Shown piece after piece: positions 1 through 9,351 of a DNA stretch of 64,000 nucleotides. The first letter of the stretch is position 1; each line of letters starts with the position of its first letter. The stretch lies in contig JALJCR010000002.1 of NCBI GenBank assembly GCA_022953095.1, forward strand, positions 1 to 64,000. Direction: 5' to 3'. The notes below the pieces were generated by a model that saw nothing but the letters and a program-made list of their open reading frames with translations, had not been told where the DNA came from and made no database searches. The position numbers and the translations under genes were made by a program. This DNA is from Qipengyuania sp. ABI-127-1. GTDB lineage: Bacteria > Pseudomonadota > Alphaproteobacteria > Sphingomonadales > Sphingomonadaceae.

Positions 1-115
1 CGAACGGGTTCATGCTCATCTTGACGTTGGCAAGATCAACGCCAGACCCATCCGCCTTCACGCGCGGCTTGACGTTGTAATCGATCACCCGCTTCACGGG
101 GACGAGGATTTTCAT
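1..115 (-). CDS. etfB: Electron transfer flavoprotein beta subunit, N-terminal part only
   Basis: Only the first 38 codons are in the window; the gene runs off the left edge. The reading starts [14 protein letters not shown], the typical ETF-beta N-terminus. A GGAAGG-like ribosome binding site lies just upstream of the ATG at 115. ETF accepts electrons from acyl-CoA dehydrogenases, which fits the many such genes nearby, although etfB is usually a core gene next to etfA. The call rests on a short stretch but a very characteristic one. Confidence 0.85.
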   Translation of the reverse strand, partial: MKILVPVKRVIDYNVKPRVKADGSGVDLANVKMSMNPF

Positions 116-231
116 GCAATACCTTCCGTTAAAAAGGGAGCCGCCAGGTCAGAAACGAATTTCCGTCCTGGCGGCAGGAGAGAGGGTGGAATGACAGGGG
201 GAGGGCAGGGCGTACCCGCGAACGGTCCCTG

Positions 232-2583
232 TCAGTATCGATAGCCCAGAGTGACCCCGTATGTGGCGGGCATGCCCGCGATGCGCGAGACATAGTCCGT
301 CAGATGGGTCACATTGTTATAGTAGAACGCATTGGTGACATTACGGCCCCAGATCTGGGCCGACCAACCGCTGTCCTCGTCCTCGATACCGAACCGCAGG
401 TCGAGCAGCGCCACCGAAGGCAGTTCGAAGATGGGGTTCTCACCGAACGCGGCCGGGCTCGAATCGCGAACCGTCAGGCTTGCGCCGAGGACCGCACCCA
501 GGCCGCCATTACCGAGCGAGAAGCGATATTCCGCATCGGCATTGACTTGCCAGGGGGGCGTGTTGGGGAAGCTTTCACCCACGTAACTGGTCAAGGCGCC
601 GAACGGATCGCGAGGTTCGGCCGGAGCTTGTGGATCCTGCTGCACCTTGGTTTTTACGTGAGTGACGCCGAGGCTGAAGCGCAATCCGCGGATTGGCCGA
701 AGGATACCCGTGGCCTCGAACCCGTACACCTCCGATTCCGGAATGTTAACGAGTTGGGGTAGCGGGCCGAATACGGGCGTCAGGACAATTCCCTGCAACT
801 GTTTGTCGCGATAGTCATTATAGAACGCGGCAAATTCGAAGCTGAAGGTTTCGTCCAGCGTGCTGAAGCGAGACCCCACTTCGTAGGCCAGTACCGATTC
901 CTGGGTGACCGGCGTGAACTGGCTGGACAGGATCGCGGGCACCAGCCCGTAACTCCCCGCCTTGTAGCCGCGCGTGACATTGGCGTAGATCAGCGCATCG
1001 GGCGAAAGCTTGTAGTCGATCCCCAATCGCCAGGAGATATTGTCCTCGTCGAGGCTCGATGTCGCCAGACCAGGCGCGAAAGTCGCCGCGTCGAGCGTTA
1101 CGCAGCCGCCTGCCGGGATCGTGGTCGGGGTGCCCGACAGGATCGTGGCGAGGAAGGAAAAGGCATCGCCGGCGCTCACACCGACCACGCCCGCTCCGGC
1201 GTCGCTGATACAGCCGGCGAAGTCCCGTTTCTGCGATGCGTAGCGGATCGATCCCTGCAGGGTCAGATCCTCGGTCAGATGGAAATCGAGGCTGCCGAAG
1301 ACCGATGCGGTTTCGACATTCTGCACGGCCAACTGACCTAGCGGAGAGAAGATGAACGGGCCGATGGTCCCATTGGTGCCCTGGGCGATCGTATAGGTCG
1401 ATTCGCGCAGATCCTCGTCCTGGTAGTTGCCCCCGATCATCCAGTCGACATTGCCCACCGATCCCGAAAGGCGCAGTTCCTGAGAGAAGGTTTCGATACG
1501 CGTCGGGTGTTCGGCGACGAGGAAATTATTGAAAGCCGTACCGTCGATATCGATCGGCTGATTGCCATCGAATTCGGACCAGGCTGTGATCGATGTCAGC
1601 AAGATATCGTCCGACAGGTCCAGATCGGCGCGGAGCGACAATTGATAGAATTCATCGTCCCGGCGCAGATCGGCTCCGGCGTCCCAATCGGCTTCGCGCG
1701 GATTGTCCCCGGCTGGCGGAGAGGCCTGCATCGCATCCGCAATGTACTGTGTCAGCGGAGTGACGGGCACGGCCGGGGTGAACTGGATGAACTGCGCCGC
1801 CTGGCTTTCCGAACGGTCCCGCCATGCGGATGCGCCGAACTGGAAGCTGAGCGTATCGGTCGGTTCCCAGTCGACGAGCAAGCGGCCGTTGAGGAAATCC
1901 TTCTTGCCGAGCCGGTCATCGGGCCGGGTCGTGCTGTATTGCCAGCCGTCGCGCGTTTCGTATTGCACGGCAACACGGGCCGCCAGAGTGTCGCCCAGCG
2001 GACCGCTGACAAAACCTTCGAGATTGAATTCGTTGAAGCGGCTATAGGTCGCCGTCCCGCCGAATTCGAGCTGATCGGTGGGGCGCGCGGCGATGAAATT
2101 GATGGCGCCGCCAGTGGAGTTCATGCCGAACAGCGTGCCCTGAGGCCCCTTGAGGACTTCGACTCGCTCGAGATCGAGCACGGCTCCGCGGGTCATCGAA
2201 GAATAGGGTAGTGCGACCTGGTCGACATAAGCGGTAACGGCCGGTCCGGCGGAGGCCGAATTGTCGGCATAGCCGATGCCGCGGATCGACAGGATCGGTG
2301 TGCCGAACGCGCCTTGCTGGTAGTTGAACCCGGGCACGACCTTGACCAGATCCGCCGCTTCGGAAACGCCTGCCGTCACCAGCGCCTCACCGGTGATGGC
2401 GGTGATGGACATGGGAACCTCGGCGAGATTTTCCGCGCGCTTTTGCGCTGTCACGATAATGACGGTGCCGCCGTTCTCGTCCGCGCTGTTTCCGTCGTTC
2501 GTCTCCTGTGCATGTGCCGAAACCGGCGCAAGCGCTGCACACATCGCAGCAGAAGACAGCAACAGGGTTTTGCCACCTAGCAT
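232..2583 (-). CDS. TonB-dependent outer-membrane receptor (EdcT-like candidate)
   Basis: A 783-residue protein with a signal peptide (residues 1 to about 25, cut after AHA), a TonB-box-like TVIIVTAQKR at about 40-49, a plug domain with RGIG and the LERVEVLKGPQGTLFG motif, and a long beta-barrel ending in an aromatic residue (GYRY). The start at 2583 is preferred over the longer in-frame start at 2646 because it is preceded by GGGAGGAAT and begins the signal peptide. Such sphingomonad receptors import hydrophobic or large substrates across the outer membrane. It lies beside the catabolic cluster, so uptake of its substrate is a reasonable inference; estrogen clusters are known to include such a receptor. 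Substrate specificity cannot be read from the sequence. Confidence 0.9.
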   Translation of the reverse strand: MLGGKTLLLSSAAMCAALAPVSAHAQETNDGNSADENGGTVIIVTAQKRAENLAEVPMSITAITGEALVTAGVSEAADLVKVVPGFNYQQGAFGTPILSIRGIGYADNSASAGPAVTAYVDQVALPYSSMTRGAVLDLERVEVLKGPQGTLFGMNSTGGAINFIAARPTDQLEFGGTATYSRFNEFNLEGFVSGPLGDTLAARVAVQYETRDGWQYSTTRPDDRLGKKDFLNGRLLVDWEPTDTLSFQFGASAWRDRSESQAAQFIQFTPAVPVTPLTQYIADAMQASPPAGDNPREADWDAGADLRRDDEFYQLSLRADLDLSDDILLTSITAWSEFDGNQPIDIDGTAFNNFLVAEHPTRIETFSQELRLSGSVGNVDWMIGGNYQDEDLRESTYTIAQGTNGTIGPFIFSPLGQLAVQNVETASVFGSLDFHLTEDLTLQGSIRYASQKRDFAGCISDAGAGVVGVSAGDAFSFLATILSGTPTTIPAGGCVTLDAATFAPGLATSSLDEDNISWRLGIDYKLSPDALIYANVTRGYKAGSYGLVPAILSSQFTPVTQESVLAYEVGSRFSTLDETFSFEFAAFYNDYRDKQLQGIVLTPVFGPLPQLVNIPESEVYGFEATGILRPIRGLRFSLGVTHVKTKVQQDPQAPAEPRDPFGALTSYVGESFPNTPPWQVNADAEYRFSLGNGGLGAVLGASLTVRDSSPAAFGENPIFELPSVALLDLRFGIEDEDSGWSAQIWGRNVTNAFYYNNVTHLTDYVSRIAGMPATYGVTLGYRY

Positions 2584-2889
2584 TCGATATTCCTCCCCAT
2601 AAAGTGTCTGGCTGTATTTCGTTTCCCGATCCAGCGGTCGCTGCACCGTCGACTTGAAAGGGCAGGTCGCGGAGAGTGAATCCCACGAAAGCCTCCAAAC
2701 AACCGAAGGTTTCTCCGGTCGACGCGAACCGTCCGGCGAAGACCGAAATCGCCAAACCTGTGAACCCCGGAAATCACTCTATGGTAATCCGCCCTGGTTC
2801 CGGTATTTTGGTATCTGCGCAAAAGCTGAGGTGCCACTCGGTTCGTGCTCGCTTTGCCGTAACGGCATGTGGCCATATCCGGGCTGCGA
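2584..2889. promoter_or_regulatory. 306-bp intergenic region upstream of the TonB receptor
   Basis: No convincing gene is seen. On the minus strand this must hold the promoter and leader of the receptor, with the GGGAGGAAT ribosome binding site at its left end. A short direct repeat GGTAT-TTT-GGTAT occurs near 2802-2814. I see no clear sigma-70 boxes or strong terminator for the minus-strand SDR that ends at 2890. Confidence 0.4.
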
Positions 2890-3693
2890 TCAGTCATTGT
2901 TTTTGCTGTGGCAAGGCGGGGCGTCCGCGAAGGCCTGCGCGATCATGGCGTGATGTTTCGAGACGGGCGTGATCCATTCCGCGTGGGTCGCAATATGGCG
3001 CCTTCGATCGAGCATCCCGGTGAGGATTATCTCAGCCGCATCATCCGCGCCGATAACGCGGCACAGTTCCGGATCCATGATGGGTGGCTGATCGCTGTCG
3101 GTCTTGTCCTGGATCGTCGTGGCTATCCAGCCCGGGCACACGATCGACACATCGATCCCCCTCGGCGCAAGTTCTTCTGCCAGCACTTCGCTGTAGCCGA
3201 CAACGGCATGCTTGCTGGCGGAATAGATGCCGAAACCGGGCAGCGGAACCAGCCCGGCCATGGACGCGATGTTCACAATGTGGCCGCGCCCCGCACCGGA
3301 CATCATCGGGATGAAAGCCGAGGTGCAATTGACGAGCCCGACAAGATTGACCGACAATATGCGCGCCCAATCGCCGGAATCGCAATCGGTCAGCGGACGG
3401 CAGATCGCTATTCCGGCATTGTTGATCAGGAAGTCGCAGCCACCGAGCTTCTCGCCGCATTCTTCCGCCAGCTCGGCCATGGTATCGGCGCAGGCGATGT
3501 CGCCCCGAAAGGCGAACGCCCGTGCCCCGCCTTCACGAAGTTCCTCTGCCACCCTGTCGGCAGCGTCGCCATCGATATCGACGACCATGATACTGCCGCC
3601 CTCGGCGGCGCATTGCCGGGCGAGCGCTTCGCCCAGTCCGGCGGCGGCTCCGGTGATGACGACACAGCGCCCCTCCAGGCGATTACGCGCCAT
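2890..3693 (-). CDS. Short-chain dehydrogenase/reductase
   Basis: A 267-residue classical SDR. The NAD(P)-binding glycine motif TGAAAGLG lies near residue 14, NNAGI follows in the middle, and the catalytic YSASK is present. The acidic VVDID after beta-2 suggests NAD(H). The start at 3693 is chosen because longer versions run into the upstream enoyl-CoA hydratase gene; it lies 2 bp after that gene's stop. It is third in a minus-strand operon after the CoA ligase and the crotonase. The likely role is oxidation of a hydroxyl group on a steroid or acyl-CoA intermediate; the exact substrate is unknown. Confidence 0.85.
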   Translation of the reverse strand: MARNRLEGRCVVITGAAAGLGEALARQCAAEGGSIMVVDIDGDAADRVAEELREGGARAFAFRGDIACADTMAELAEECGEKLGGCDFLINNAGIAICRPLTDCDSGDWARILSVNLVGLVNCTSAFIPMMSGAGRGHIVNIASMAGLVPLPGFGIYSASKHAVVGYSEVLAEELAPRGIDVSIVCPGWIATTIQDKTDSDQPPIMDPELCRVIGADDAAEIILTGMLDRRRHIATHAEWITPVSKHHAMIAQAFADAPPCHSKNND

Positions 3694-3695
3694 CG

Positions 3696-4490
3696 CTAGC
3701 GGCCAGTGAATTCGGGTTTGCTCCGCGCACGGAACGCATCGACCGCGATGCGGTGATCCTGGGTGAGCATGGACAGATTCTCGTAAGCTGCGGCGCGGTC
3801 GATGATGGCATTCGCCGTCACCTTGAGCCCGGCATTGATGGACGACTTGGTCCACTTCACGGCCAGGGTTGCCGCCTTGGCCATGCGCTGCGCCATCGCA
3901 TCGACGACTTCGTCGATCCGCTCGCGTTCGACCGCTTCGGTGATGAGGCCGATCTCCGCGGCTTCGCTGCCCATGATCGGGTCGCCGGTCAGGAGGTATT
4001 TGCGGGCGCGCGCATAGCCGACAAGCTGCGGCCAGATAACGGCCCCGCCATCGCCGGCAACCAGGCCGATTGCGACGTGCGGATCGGCAAACCGGGCATC
4101 GGGTGTGGCGTAAACGAAGTCGCAGAACAGCGCCAGCGAACAGCCCAGGCCGACGGCGGGGCCGACGACACGTGCGATGATCGGCTTCTCGAGATCGAGC
4201 AGCGAGTTCTGGATGCGACGATCGTTCTCGATGCTGGCGGAGGTCGCCGCGAGGTCACCATCGAGCGACACGAGCCAATCGATGTCGCCGCCGGCGCTGA
4301 ACGCTTCGCCCGAACCGGTCAGGACGACGACCGACACTTCGGGATCACGATCGACGTCGTAGAAGATGCGCGAGAACTCGTCATGAATCTGCGGGTTGAC
4401 GGCGTTTTTCACCTCCGGCCGGTCGATCGTGATTGTCAGGATCGGACCGTTCCGGTCGATCTTCAGCGCTTCGTACCCATCATAGTTCAT
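3696..4490 (-). CDS. Enoyl-CoA hydratase/isomerase family (crotonase fold) protein
   Basis: A 264-residue crotonase. The oxyanion-hole segments AFSAGGDI and GPAVGLGCSLAL are clear, as is the family N-terminus ILTITIDRPEVKNAVN. The positions that carry the two catalytic glutamates of classical hydratases appear to be His (ADPHVAIG) and Lys (RKYLLTG) by eye. A function other than simple hydration, such as a hydrolase or ring-opening activity, is therefore possible. The start overlaps the end of the upstream ligase by 11 bp, so the two are translationally coupled. Confidence 0.87.
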   Translation of the reverse strand: MNYDGYEALKIDRNGPILTITIDRPEVKNAVNPQIHDEFSRIFYDVDRDPEVSVVVLTGSGEAFSAGGDIDWLVSLDGDLAATSASIENDRRIQNSLLDLEKPIIARVVGPAVGLGCSLALFCDFVYATPDARFADPHVAIGLVAGDGGAVIWPQLVGYARARKYLLTGDPIMGSEAAEIGLITEAVERERIDEVVDAMAQRMAKAATLAVKWTKSSINAGLKVTANAIIDRAAAYENLSMLTQDHRIAVDAFRARSKPEFTGR

Positions 4491-6135
4491 CAGCCTGCTC
4501 CGTGATTTCTTCGCTGGTTATGCCGAACCGCGCGGCCATTTGCGGGCGCAGTTCGTGTTTGACGATCTTTCCCGATGCCGTGGTCGGCATTGCGTCGACG
4601 AAAGCGATGTAGCGTGGCACCTTCCAGCGGGAGACCTGGCTGAAACACCAGTCCCGAACCGTATCCGCATCTGCGTGATCTTGCCGTGCGGGACGCAAGA
4701 CCGCGCACAGCTCTTCGCCGTATTTTGCGTCGGGCAATCCGAAGACCGCAGCTTCGGCGATATCGGGATGTTCGATCAGATAGGCTTCGATCTCGGCGGG
4801 ATAGAGGTTTTCGCCGCCGCGAATGACCATTTCCTTCAACCGGCCGACAATGGTCACGTAACCTTCATCGTCCATTGTGGCGATATCGCCGGTTTTGAGC
4901 CAGCCGTCGCTGTCGAAGGCTCCCTCGGTGGCGGCATCATCGCCGTAACGCAGCATCTTTCCGGGACCATCGACACACAGCTCGCCCGGCGTGTCGCAGG
5001 GCAGCACCTGCCCCTTCGCATCGACGACCTTGAGGCTGACGCCCTCAATGGCGAGACCGCTGGTGCCGGTCTTCTTCTCGGCGTCGTCATCTGCCTTTAC
5101 GCTTGCGCTTACACCGCAGCTCTCTGTCTGACCGTAGCCGTTGAGCATAGGCACGCCGAATGTATCTTCGCAGCGTTTGAGGAAGGGCCGGGGCACCGCT
5201 GCCCCCCCGACGACGATCCGCTGCAAGGCCGACAGATCGCGCGATGCAAAGTCCGGCTCTTCCATCATGGCGGTGAGCATGGAGGGAACGCCGATGAAAC
5301 CGGTGCAGTGTTCGCGTTCGAGGATGTCCAGCGCCTGCCTGGCGTTGAAGATGTAGATCGGCAGCGTGGTGGCGCCGACGATCAGCGACCCCGGCGTCGA
5401 GCTGCCCGACCCGCCGACATGGAACAGGGGAAAACCATGACACACGCGATCGCCATGCCCGAAGCCCCAGCGCTTGTAGGTGCGCGCCGCGATGGCGGTG
5501 ATGCCTCCATGCGGCAGCCAGGCCGCCTTGGGCACGCCCGTGGTGCCCGATGTGTACTGGATCATGCAGACATCGTCCGCCGCAACGTCAGGCAGCCGCG
5601 TGTCGGGGCGGGCTGCACAGGCGATCCGCTCCAGATCGCAGGTCAGATCGAACCGGGCACGCAGCAGCGGCGTTTCGTCCGCGATATTCGCGAGCATGTG
5701 GGCGGGCGATGCGCCGCCGACCTGGCCGCCATGAAAGACGGCCACCACCTGCGATGCCTTTAAGGCATAAGCGAGTTCGCGTTCACGATAGAGCGGATTG
5801 ATCGCGACCAGGACCATTCCGGCCTTGGCGATGGCATATTGCAGAAAGATCCAGTTCGGATGGTTCGGAGCCCAGACGCCGATCCGATCGCCCGCTGTAA
5901 AACCATGCGCGATCAAGCCGCGCGCCAGTTCGTCGGACAGCCGGTCCAGCTCGCCGAAGGTCCAGCGAAAGTCGCCGATCGCAGGCTGGTGGACGAAGGC
6001 AAGGGCAGCATCGTCGGCCCATTTTTCAGCCGAACGGGACAGCGCCTCGCCGATGGACGTGCACGCTGCGGCCGGATCATCGGCCGTGTCGATCCAGAGT
6101 GATTGGCGCAGGGCCAAGATCCCCTCCATTAACAT
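4480..6135 (-). CDS. Acyl-CoA synthetase, AMP-binding family
   Basis: A 551-residue member of the ANL adenylating superfamily. It has the P-loop-like YTSGTTGVPK, the NGYGQTES core motif, GWLKTGDIA, the hinge region GRLKEMVIRGGENLYPAEIE, and the C-terminal catalytic lysine motif TASGKIVKHEL. It would activate a carboxylic acid to its CoA ester via an acyl-adenylate. It is first in the minus-strand operon with the crotonase and SDR and is divergent from the 6345 operon. It is a candidate for activating a steroid-derived acid (FadD3-like role), by context only. A second ATG at 6129 is an alternative start. Confidence 0.92.
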   Translation of the reverse strand: MLMEGILALRQSLWIDTADDPAAACTSIGEALSRSAEKWADDAALAFVHQPAIGDFRWTFGELDRLSDELARGLIAHGFTAGDRIGVWAPNHPNWIFLQYAIAKAGMVLVAINPLYRERELAYALKASQVVAVFHGGQVGGASPAHMLANIADETPLLRARFDLTCDLERIACAARPDTRLPDVAADDVCMIQYTSGTTGVPKAAWLPHGGITAIAARTYKRWGFGHGDRVCHGFPLFHVGGSGSSTPGSLIVGATTLPIYIFNARQALDILEREHCTGFIGVPSMLTAMMEEPDFASRDLSALQRIVVGGAAVPRPFLKRCEDTFGVPMLNGYGQTESCGVSASVKADDDAEKKTGTSGLAIEGVSLKVVDAKGQVLPCDTPGELCVDGPGKMLRYGDDAATEGAFDSDGWLKTGDIATMDDEGYVTIVGRLKEMVIRGGENLYPAEIEAYLIEHPDIAEAAVFGLPDAKYGEELCAVLRPARQDHADADTVRDWCFSQVSRWKVPRYIAFVDAMPTTASGKIVKHELRPQMAARFGITSEEITEQADEL

Positions 6136-6344
6136 TGGGAGCGCGGCTGAGCGGCGCCTTGATTGCCATCGTCATAGGCAGCCCAAAGGCCGCACGGCTG
6201 CTCGCCTATCGCTCGCAAACGCGCCCGATCTGTTGCGGATCGGCCGATCGCGGGCCAACATCCTGGCATCAAAGATCGGTCGTCTGCGGATCGTGACGGT
6301 CCGGACTGCCGATTGCAGGGCCGGTGTTCTTTTAGGGGGACGGA
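6136..6344. promoter_or_regulatory. Divergent promoter region between the CoA ligase operon and the MaoC-to-SDR operon
   Basis: This 209-bp gap separates the minus-strand ligase and the plus-strand MaoC gene, so both promoters should lie here. The plus-strand gene has a purine-rich ribosome binding site (AGGGGGACGGA) just before its ATG. I could not pick out a clear operator or confident -35/-10 boxes. Confidence 0.5.
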
Positions 6345-6860
6345 ATGACGAGCCTACCCGACACAGTGAAGGATTGGCTGGGCAAGCCGGTGATCGTGAT
6401 GGACCATGTCCTTACGGTGGAACAGGGCTTGTGGGCCAATTTCTGCGTGGCGATCGAAGACGCGAATCCACTCTACTGGGATTACCGTCTGGCACGCGAG
6501 GAAACCGAGACGGTGATCGCACCGCCCATGATGCTGCCGAGCTGGGCCATCGACCATGACTGGCGGCCCGAGCGGGAAGGTCCGGCACCGCGTACCTTGG
6601 AACTGCATTTCATGGTCAAGGATGCGCTTGGCTACAAGAATGGGCTCGTGACGGAGGTCGAACTCGAACTTCACGAGCCTCTTCGCGCAGGCGATTCCGT
6701 CAAGGCCGAACAGATATTGCGTAGTGTCGGCGATGAGCGCGAGACCAAGCTTGGGACGGGGCGCAACTGGGAAATCGATGTCGTCTATCACAAGCCGGAC
6801 GGCACCCTGGCTGGCGTCCAGAAACTGACTTTCCTCGGATATGGGAGGGTTGAAGCATGA
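6345..6860 (+). CDS. MaoC-like hot-dog dehydratase, FAS1-type N-terminal dehydratase domain
   Basis: A 171-residue protein matching the FAS1-like dehydratase/MaoC_dehydrat_N family: KPVIVMDHVLTVEQGLWANF, then DANPLYWD and APPMMLPSW. Proteins of this type form heteromeric enoyl-CoA hydratases with a second, catalytic MaoC partner, as in ChsH1-ChsH2 of steroid side-chain degradation. The next gene, overlapping by ATGA, is such a partner. The pair probably hydrates an enoyl-CoA intermediate. It is the first gene of the long plus-strand operon. Confidence 0.8.
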   Translation: MTSLPDTVKDWLGKPVIVMDHVLTVEQGLWANFCVAIEDANPLYWDYRLAREETETVIAPPMMLPSWAIDHDWRPEREGPAPRTLELHFMVKDALGYKNGLVTEVELELHEPLRAGDSVKAEQILRSVGDERETKLGTGRNWEIDVVYHKPDGTLAGVQKLTFLGYGRVEA

Positions 6861-7324
6861 ATCGCACGCCCAAGCCCCATATCGGCTTGAAATTGCCCGA
6901 CCTGTTCTTGCCGGTCACGCGCAAACTCGTGAGCATGGGGGCGGCTGCGTCGAGGGACTGGCAGCCGCAGCACCACGATCCCGACTGGGCACGGAAAGCC
7001 GGCCTGCCCGACATCATCATGAACAATTACACCCAGGCGGGACTGATCAGCCGGTTCGTTACCGATTGGAGCGGGCCAGCGGGACGAATCGGCAGGCTGC
7101 GCTTTGCCATGCGCCGACCGCTATGCCCGGTGGGAAACCTCACGATCCGTGGCGCCGTGGTCGATTTGTCGGCTGAATCCGACACGCTCGTATGGGTGGA
7201 GATCGACGCGGAAATTCTGGTCGGTGACGATATCGTCACGACTGCGACGATCCGCGTGGCGCTGCCCGGCCCGGGAGGGGATTCGTCGGCCTGGCACTGC
7301 TCGGGCTCGCGCTGGAATCCTTGA
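6857..7324 (+). CDS. MaoC family dehydratase (partner hydratase subunit)
   Basis: A 155-residue MaoC-like protein. The hydratase-2-type active-site region is seen as RDWQPQHHDPDWARKAG around residues 38-54, with the Asp and His expected of the family, followed by PDIIMNNYTQAG. It overlaps the previous gene by 4 bp (ATGA), indicating coupled synthesis of a heteromer. Family knowledge suggests hydration of a 2-enoyl-CoA. An intergenic stretch of 100 bp separates it from the acyl-CoA dehydrogenase. Confidence 0.8.
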   Translation: MNRTPKPHIGLKLPDLFLPVTRKLVSMGAAASRDWQPQHHDPDWARKAGLPDIIMNNYTQAGLISRFVTDWSGPAGRIGRLRFAMRRPLCPVGNLTIRGAVVDLSAESDTLVWVEIDAEILVGDDIVTTATIRVALPGPGGDSSAWHCSGSRWNP

Positions 7325-7424
7325 GCGATCGGCTTCGGAAATATGAGTTCGAACAGAGTTGAGGTGAGCGCGGCCATCTGACCACTTCCCGTTGACTTTA
7401 GCGGTTTGAGAAGATGAGGCGCGC

Positions 7425-8564
7425 ATGGACCTCGGGCTGTCCGATGAACAGAGAATGCTGCAGGATATGGTCCGCGACCTGTGCGAGGATCGGTTCCCGC
7501 TAACGGCGCTGCGTCGGCTCGAATCCGACGAAGATGGCTTGGATCGGGATTTCTGGAACGCCCTCGCCGATCAGGGGCTATGTGGTATCTCGATCTCCGA
7601 GGCCCATGGCGGCCACGGTCTCGGCCTGCTGGAATGTGCCCTCGTGCACGAGCAGTTCGGCTATCATCTCGCGCAGTCTCCCCATCTCGCCAGCTCGGTC
7701 TTGGCTGCATCCTTCATCGAGGCGGCTGGCGACGATTCTCTGTCGGCGGCACTGTTGCCGGGAATCGCCGATGGCTCGCGCATCGTCGCGATCGCATCGA
7801 GCGAGGCGGGGAGGGGCGAGGACCTGAGCGACCAGCAGGCCGTGTTACGCCGCGATGCGAAGGGCGTGCGGATTTCGGGCACGAAACACTTCGTTTCCTT
7901 TGCCAGCATCGCAGACGATCTCATTGTTTTCGGTCGCGAGAAGCAAAGCGGCCGCATGCTCGCCCTGGCCGTATCCCCTGGATCCGATGGCATCACTTTG
8001 CGCAGGCAGCAGACCATGGCGAGCGAGCCCTGTTTCGAAGTGCAATTCGAAGATGTTTTCGTCCCGTCTGAGCGGGTTTTCGCCGATGGCGCCGATGCGA
8101 CAGGAGCTTGGCGGGCGGCGATGTCCAAGGCCTGCGTCGCCATCGCCGCAGCCGCAACCGGCGCCGCGCGGCGGATTCACGAAATCAGCACCGCCTATGC
8201 CAAGGAACGCGAAGCCTTCGGCAAGCCGATCGGGGCATTTCAGGCCATCGCCCATTATCTCGCCGATGCAATCGTCGAGATCGAAGGCGCCCGTGTGCTC
8301 TATCGCAATGCGGCCTGGTTGCATGACGAGGCGCGGCCCTACGCGCTCGAGGCGGCGATCGCGAAACTGCAGGCATGCAATATTTTCCGCCGGGCATCGG
8401 CTCTCGGCATCCAGGTCCATGGGGGGCTTGGCTACACGACCGAAGCGGACCCTCAGCTTTTCTTCCGCCGGGCCAAGCAATGGCAGATCCTCAATGGCAG
8501 CGAGGCCTGGCTGACGGAGGAAATTTCCCGGTTGGACGACAGCAGGGAGAATGCGGGTGTTTGA
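7425..8564 (+). CDS. Acyl-CoA dehydrogenase
   Basis: A 379-residue FAD-dependent acyl-CoA dehydrogenase: N-terminal helical domain (LSDEQRMLQDMVRD), a central beta domain with GTKHFVSFA, and a C-terminal helical domain containing REAFGKPIGAFQAIAH and IQVHGGLGYTTE. At the position of the classical catalytic YEGT motif it reads ILNGSE, so the base must lie elsewhere or be supplied by a partner, as in heteromeric steroid FadE enzymes. It would introduce the double bond hydrated by the neighbouring MaoC proteins. Its end overlaps the next gene by 14 bp. Confidence 0.9.
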   Translation: MDLGLSDEQRMLQDMVRDLCEDRFPLTALRRLESDEDGLDRDFWNALADQGLCGISISEAHGGHGLGLLECALVHEQFGYHLAQSPHLASSVLAASFIEAAGDDSLSAALLPGIADGSRIVAIASSEAGRGEDLSDQQAVLRRDAKGVRISGTKHFVSFASIADDLIVFGREKQSGRMLALAVSPGSDGITLRRQQTMASEPCFEVQFEDVFVPSERVFADGADATGAWRAAMSKACVAIAAAATGAARRIHEISTAYAKEREAFGKPIGAFQAIAHYLADAIVEIEGARVLYRNAAWLHDEARPYALEAAIAKLQACNIFRRASALGIQVHGGLGYTTEADPQLFFRRAKQWQILNGSEAWLTEEISRLDDSRENAGV

Positions 8565-9351
8565 GACACTCGATTATTCGGTCCGCGACGGCATTGCCGA
8601 GTTGCGCCTTCAGCGCCCCGAACGGCGCAATGCGGTCAACCACCAGATGCATGTGGAATTGCCGCAAGCCTGGTCCGCAATCCGGCGTGACCCGCAGGTC
8701 GTCGTGGCGATTGTAACCGGGGCGGGGGGCAAGGCCTTCTGCACCGGCGCCGATCTTGCCGACCTCCCGCGTGTCGAGGAGAGCGATGGGCATGGCGCGA
8801 TGGCCTGGACCGGCCTGCGGAACGATGTCTGGAAACCGGTGATCTGCGCGATCAACGGGCAGGTGGTCGGAGGGGGGCTGCATTTCGTAGCCGATGCCGA
8901 CATCGTCATCGCCAGCGATGAGGCGACGTTCTGCGATAGCCACGTCAGCAGCGGGCTGGTCGCCGGATTGGAGCCGGTGGCGCTGGCCCGCAAGATTCCG
9001 CTCGAAGCGGTCTTGCGGCTGGCGCTGGTCGGGCGCGGCTATACCATGTCCGCCGCGCGCGCATGCGAGCTGGGCCTGGTCGGCGAAGTCGTCCCCGCAC
9101 GTCAGGTGATGGAACGAGCGCGCGAACTCGCGGCGCTCATCGCAGCCAATTCCCCATCCGCGATGGCGAGGACCAAGCGGGCGATCTGGAGGTCACTGGA
9201 GCTGCCGCTGTCGCAATCCCTGGACGCCGCCTGGGACGATATCGCGACGCACAACCGTGGACCCGACTTTCAGGAGGGGATCGACGCTTTTCTGGAGCGC
9301 CGCCCGCCTGAATGGGCCGCTTACGATCCCGAGGCGCGCGATGACCGGTAA
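8551..9351 (+). CDS. Enoyl-CoA hydratase/isomerase family protein
   Basis: A 266-residue crotonase with RPERRNAVN, the oxyanion-hole segment AFCTGADLADL and INGQVVGGGLHF. The usual catalytic glutamates are not evident (CDSHVSSG and LRLALVG at those places), as in the 3696 paralog. The gene overlaps the dehydrogenase upstream by 14 bp and the next crotonase by 11 bp. The operon position suggests a step of CoA-thioester degradation or ring opening, but hydratase, isomerase and hydrolase activities cannot be told apart here. Confidence 0.87.
   Translation: MRVFETLDYSVRDGIAELRLQRPERRNAVNHQMHVELPQAWSAIRRDPQVVVAIVTGAGGKAFCTGADLADLPRVEESDGHGAMAWTGLRNDVWKPVICAINGQVVGGGLHFVADADIVIASDEATFCDSHVSSGLVAGLEPVALARKIPLEAVLRLALVGRGYTMSAARACELGLVGEVVPARQVMERARELAALIAANSPSAMARTKRAIWRSLELPLSQSLDAAWDDIATHNRGPDFQEGIDAFLERRPPEWAAYDPEARDDR

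Noticed and set aside
1507..2211. 234-codon plus-strand frame inside the first TonB receptor gene
   Set aside because: Antisense to a well-supported receptor; no domain or ribosome binding site.
4540..5763. 407-codon open frame on the plus strand inside the acyl-CoA ligase gene
   Set aside because: Antisense to a gene with all ANL motifs; the translation is low-complexity and has no recognisable domain.
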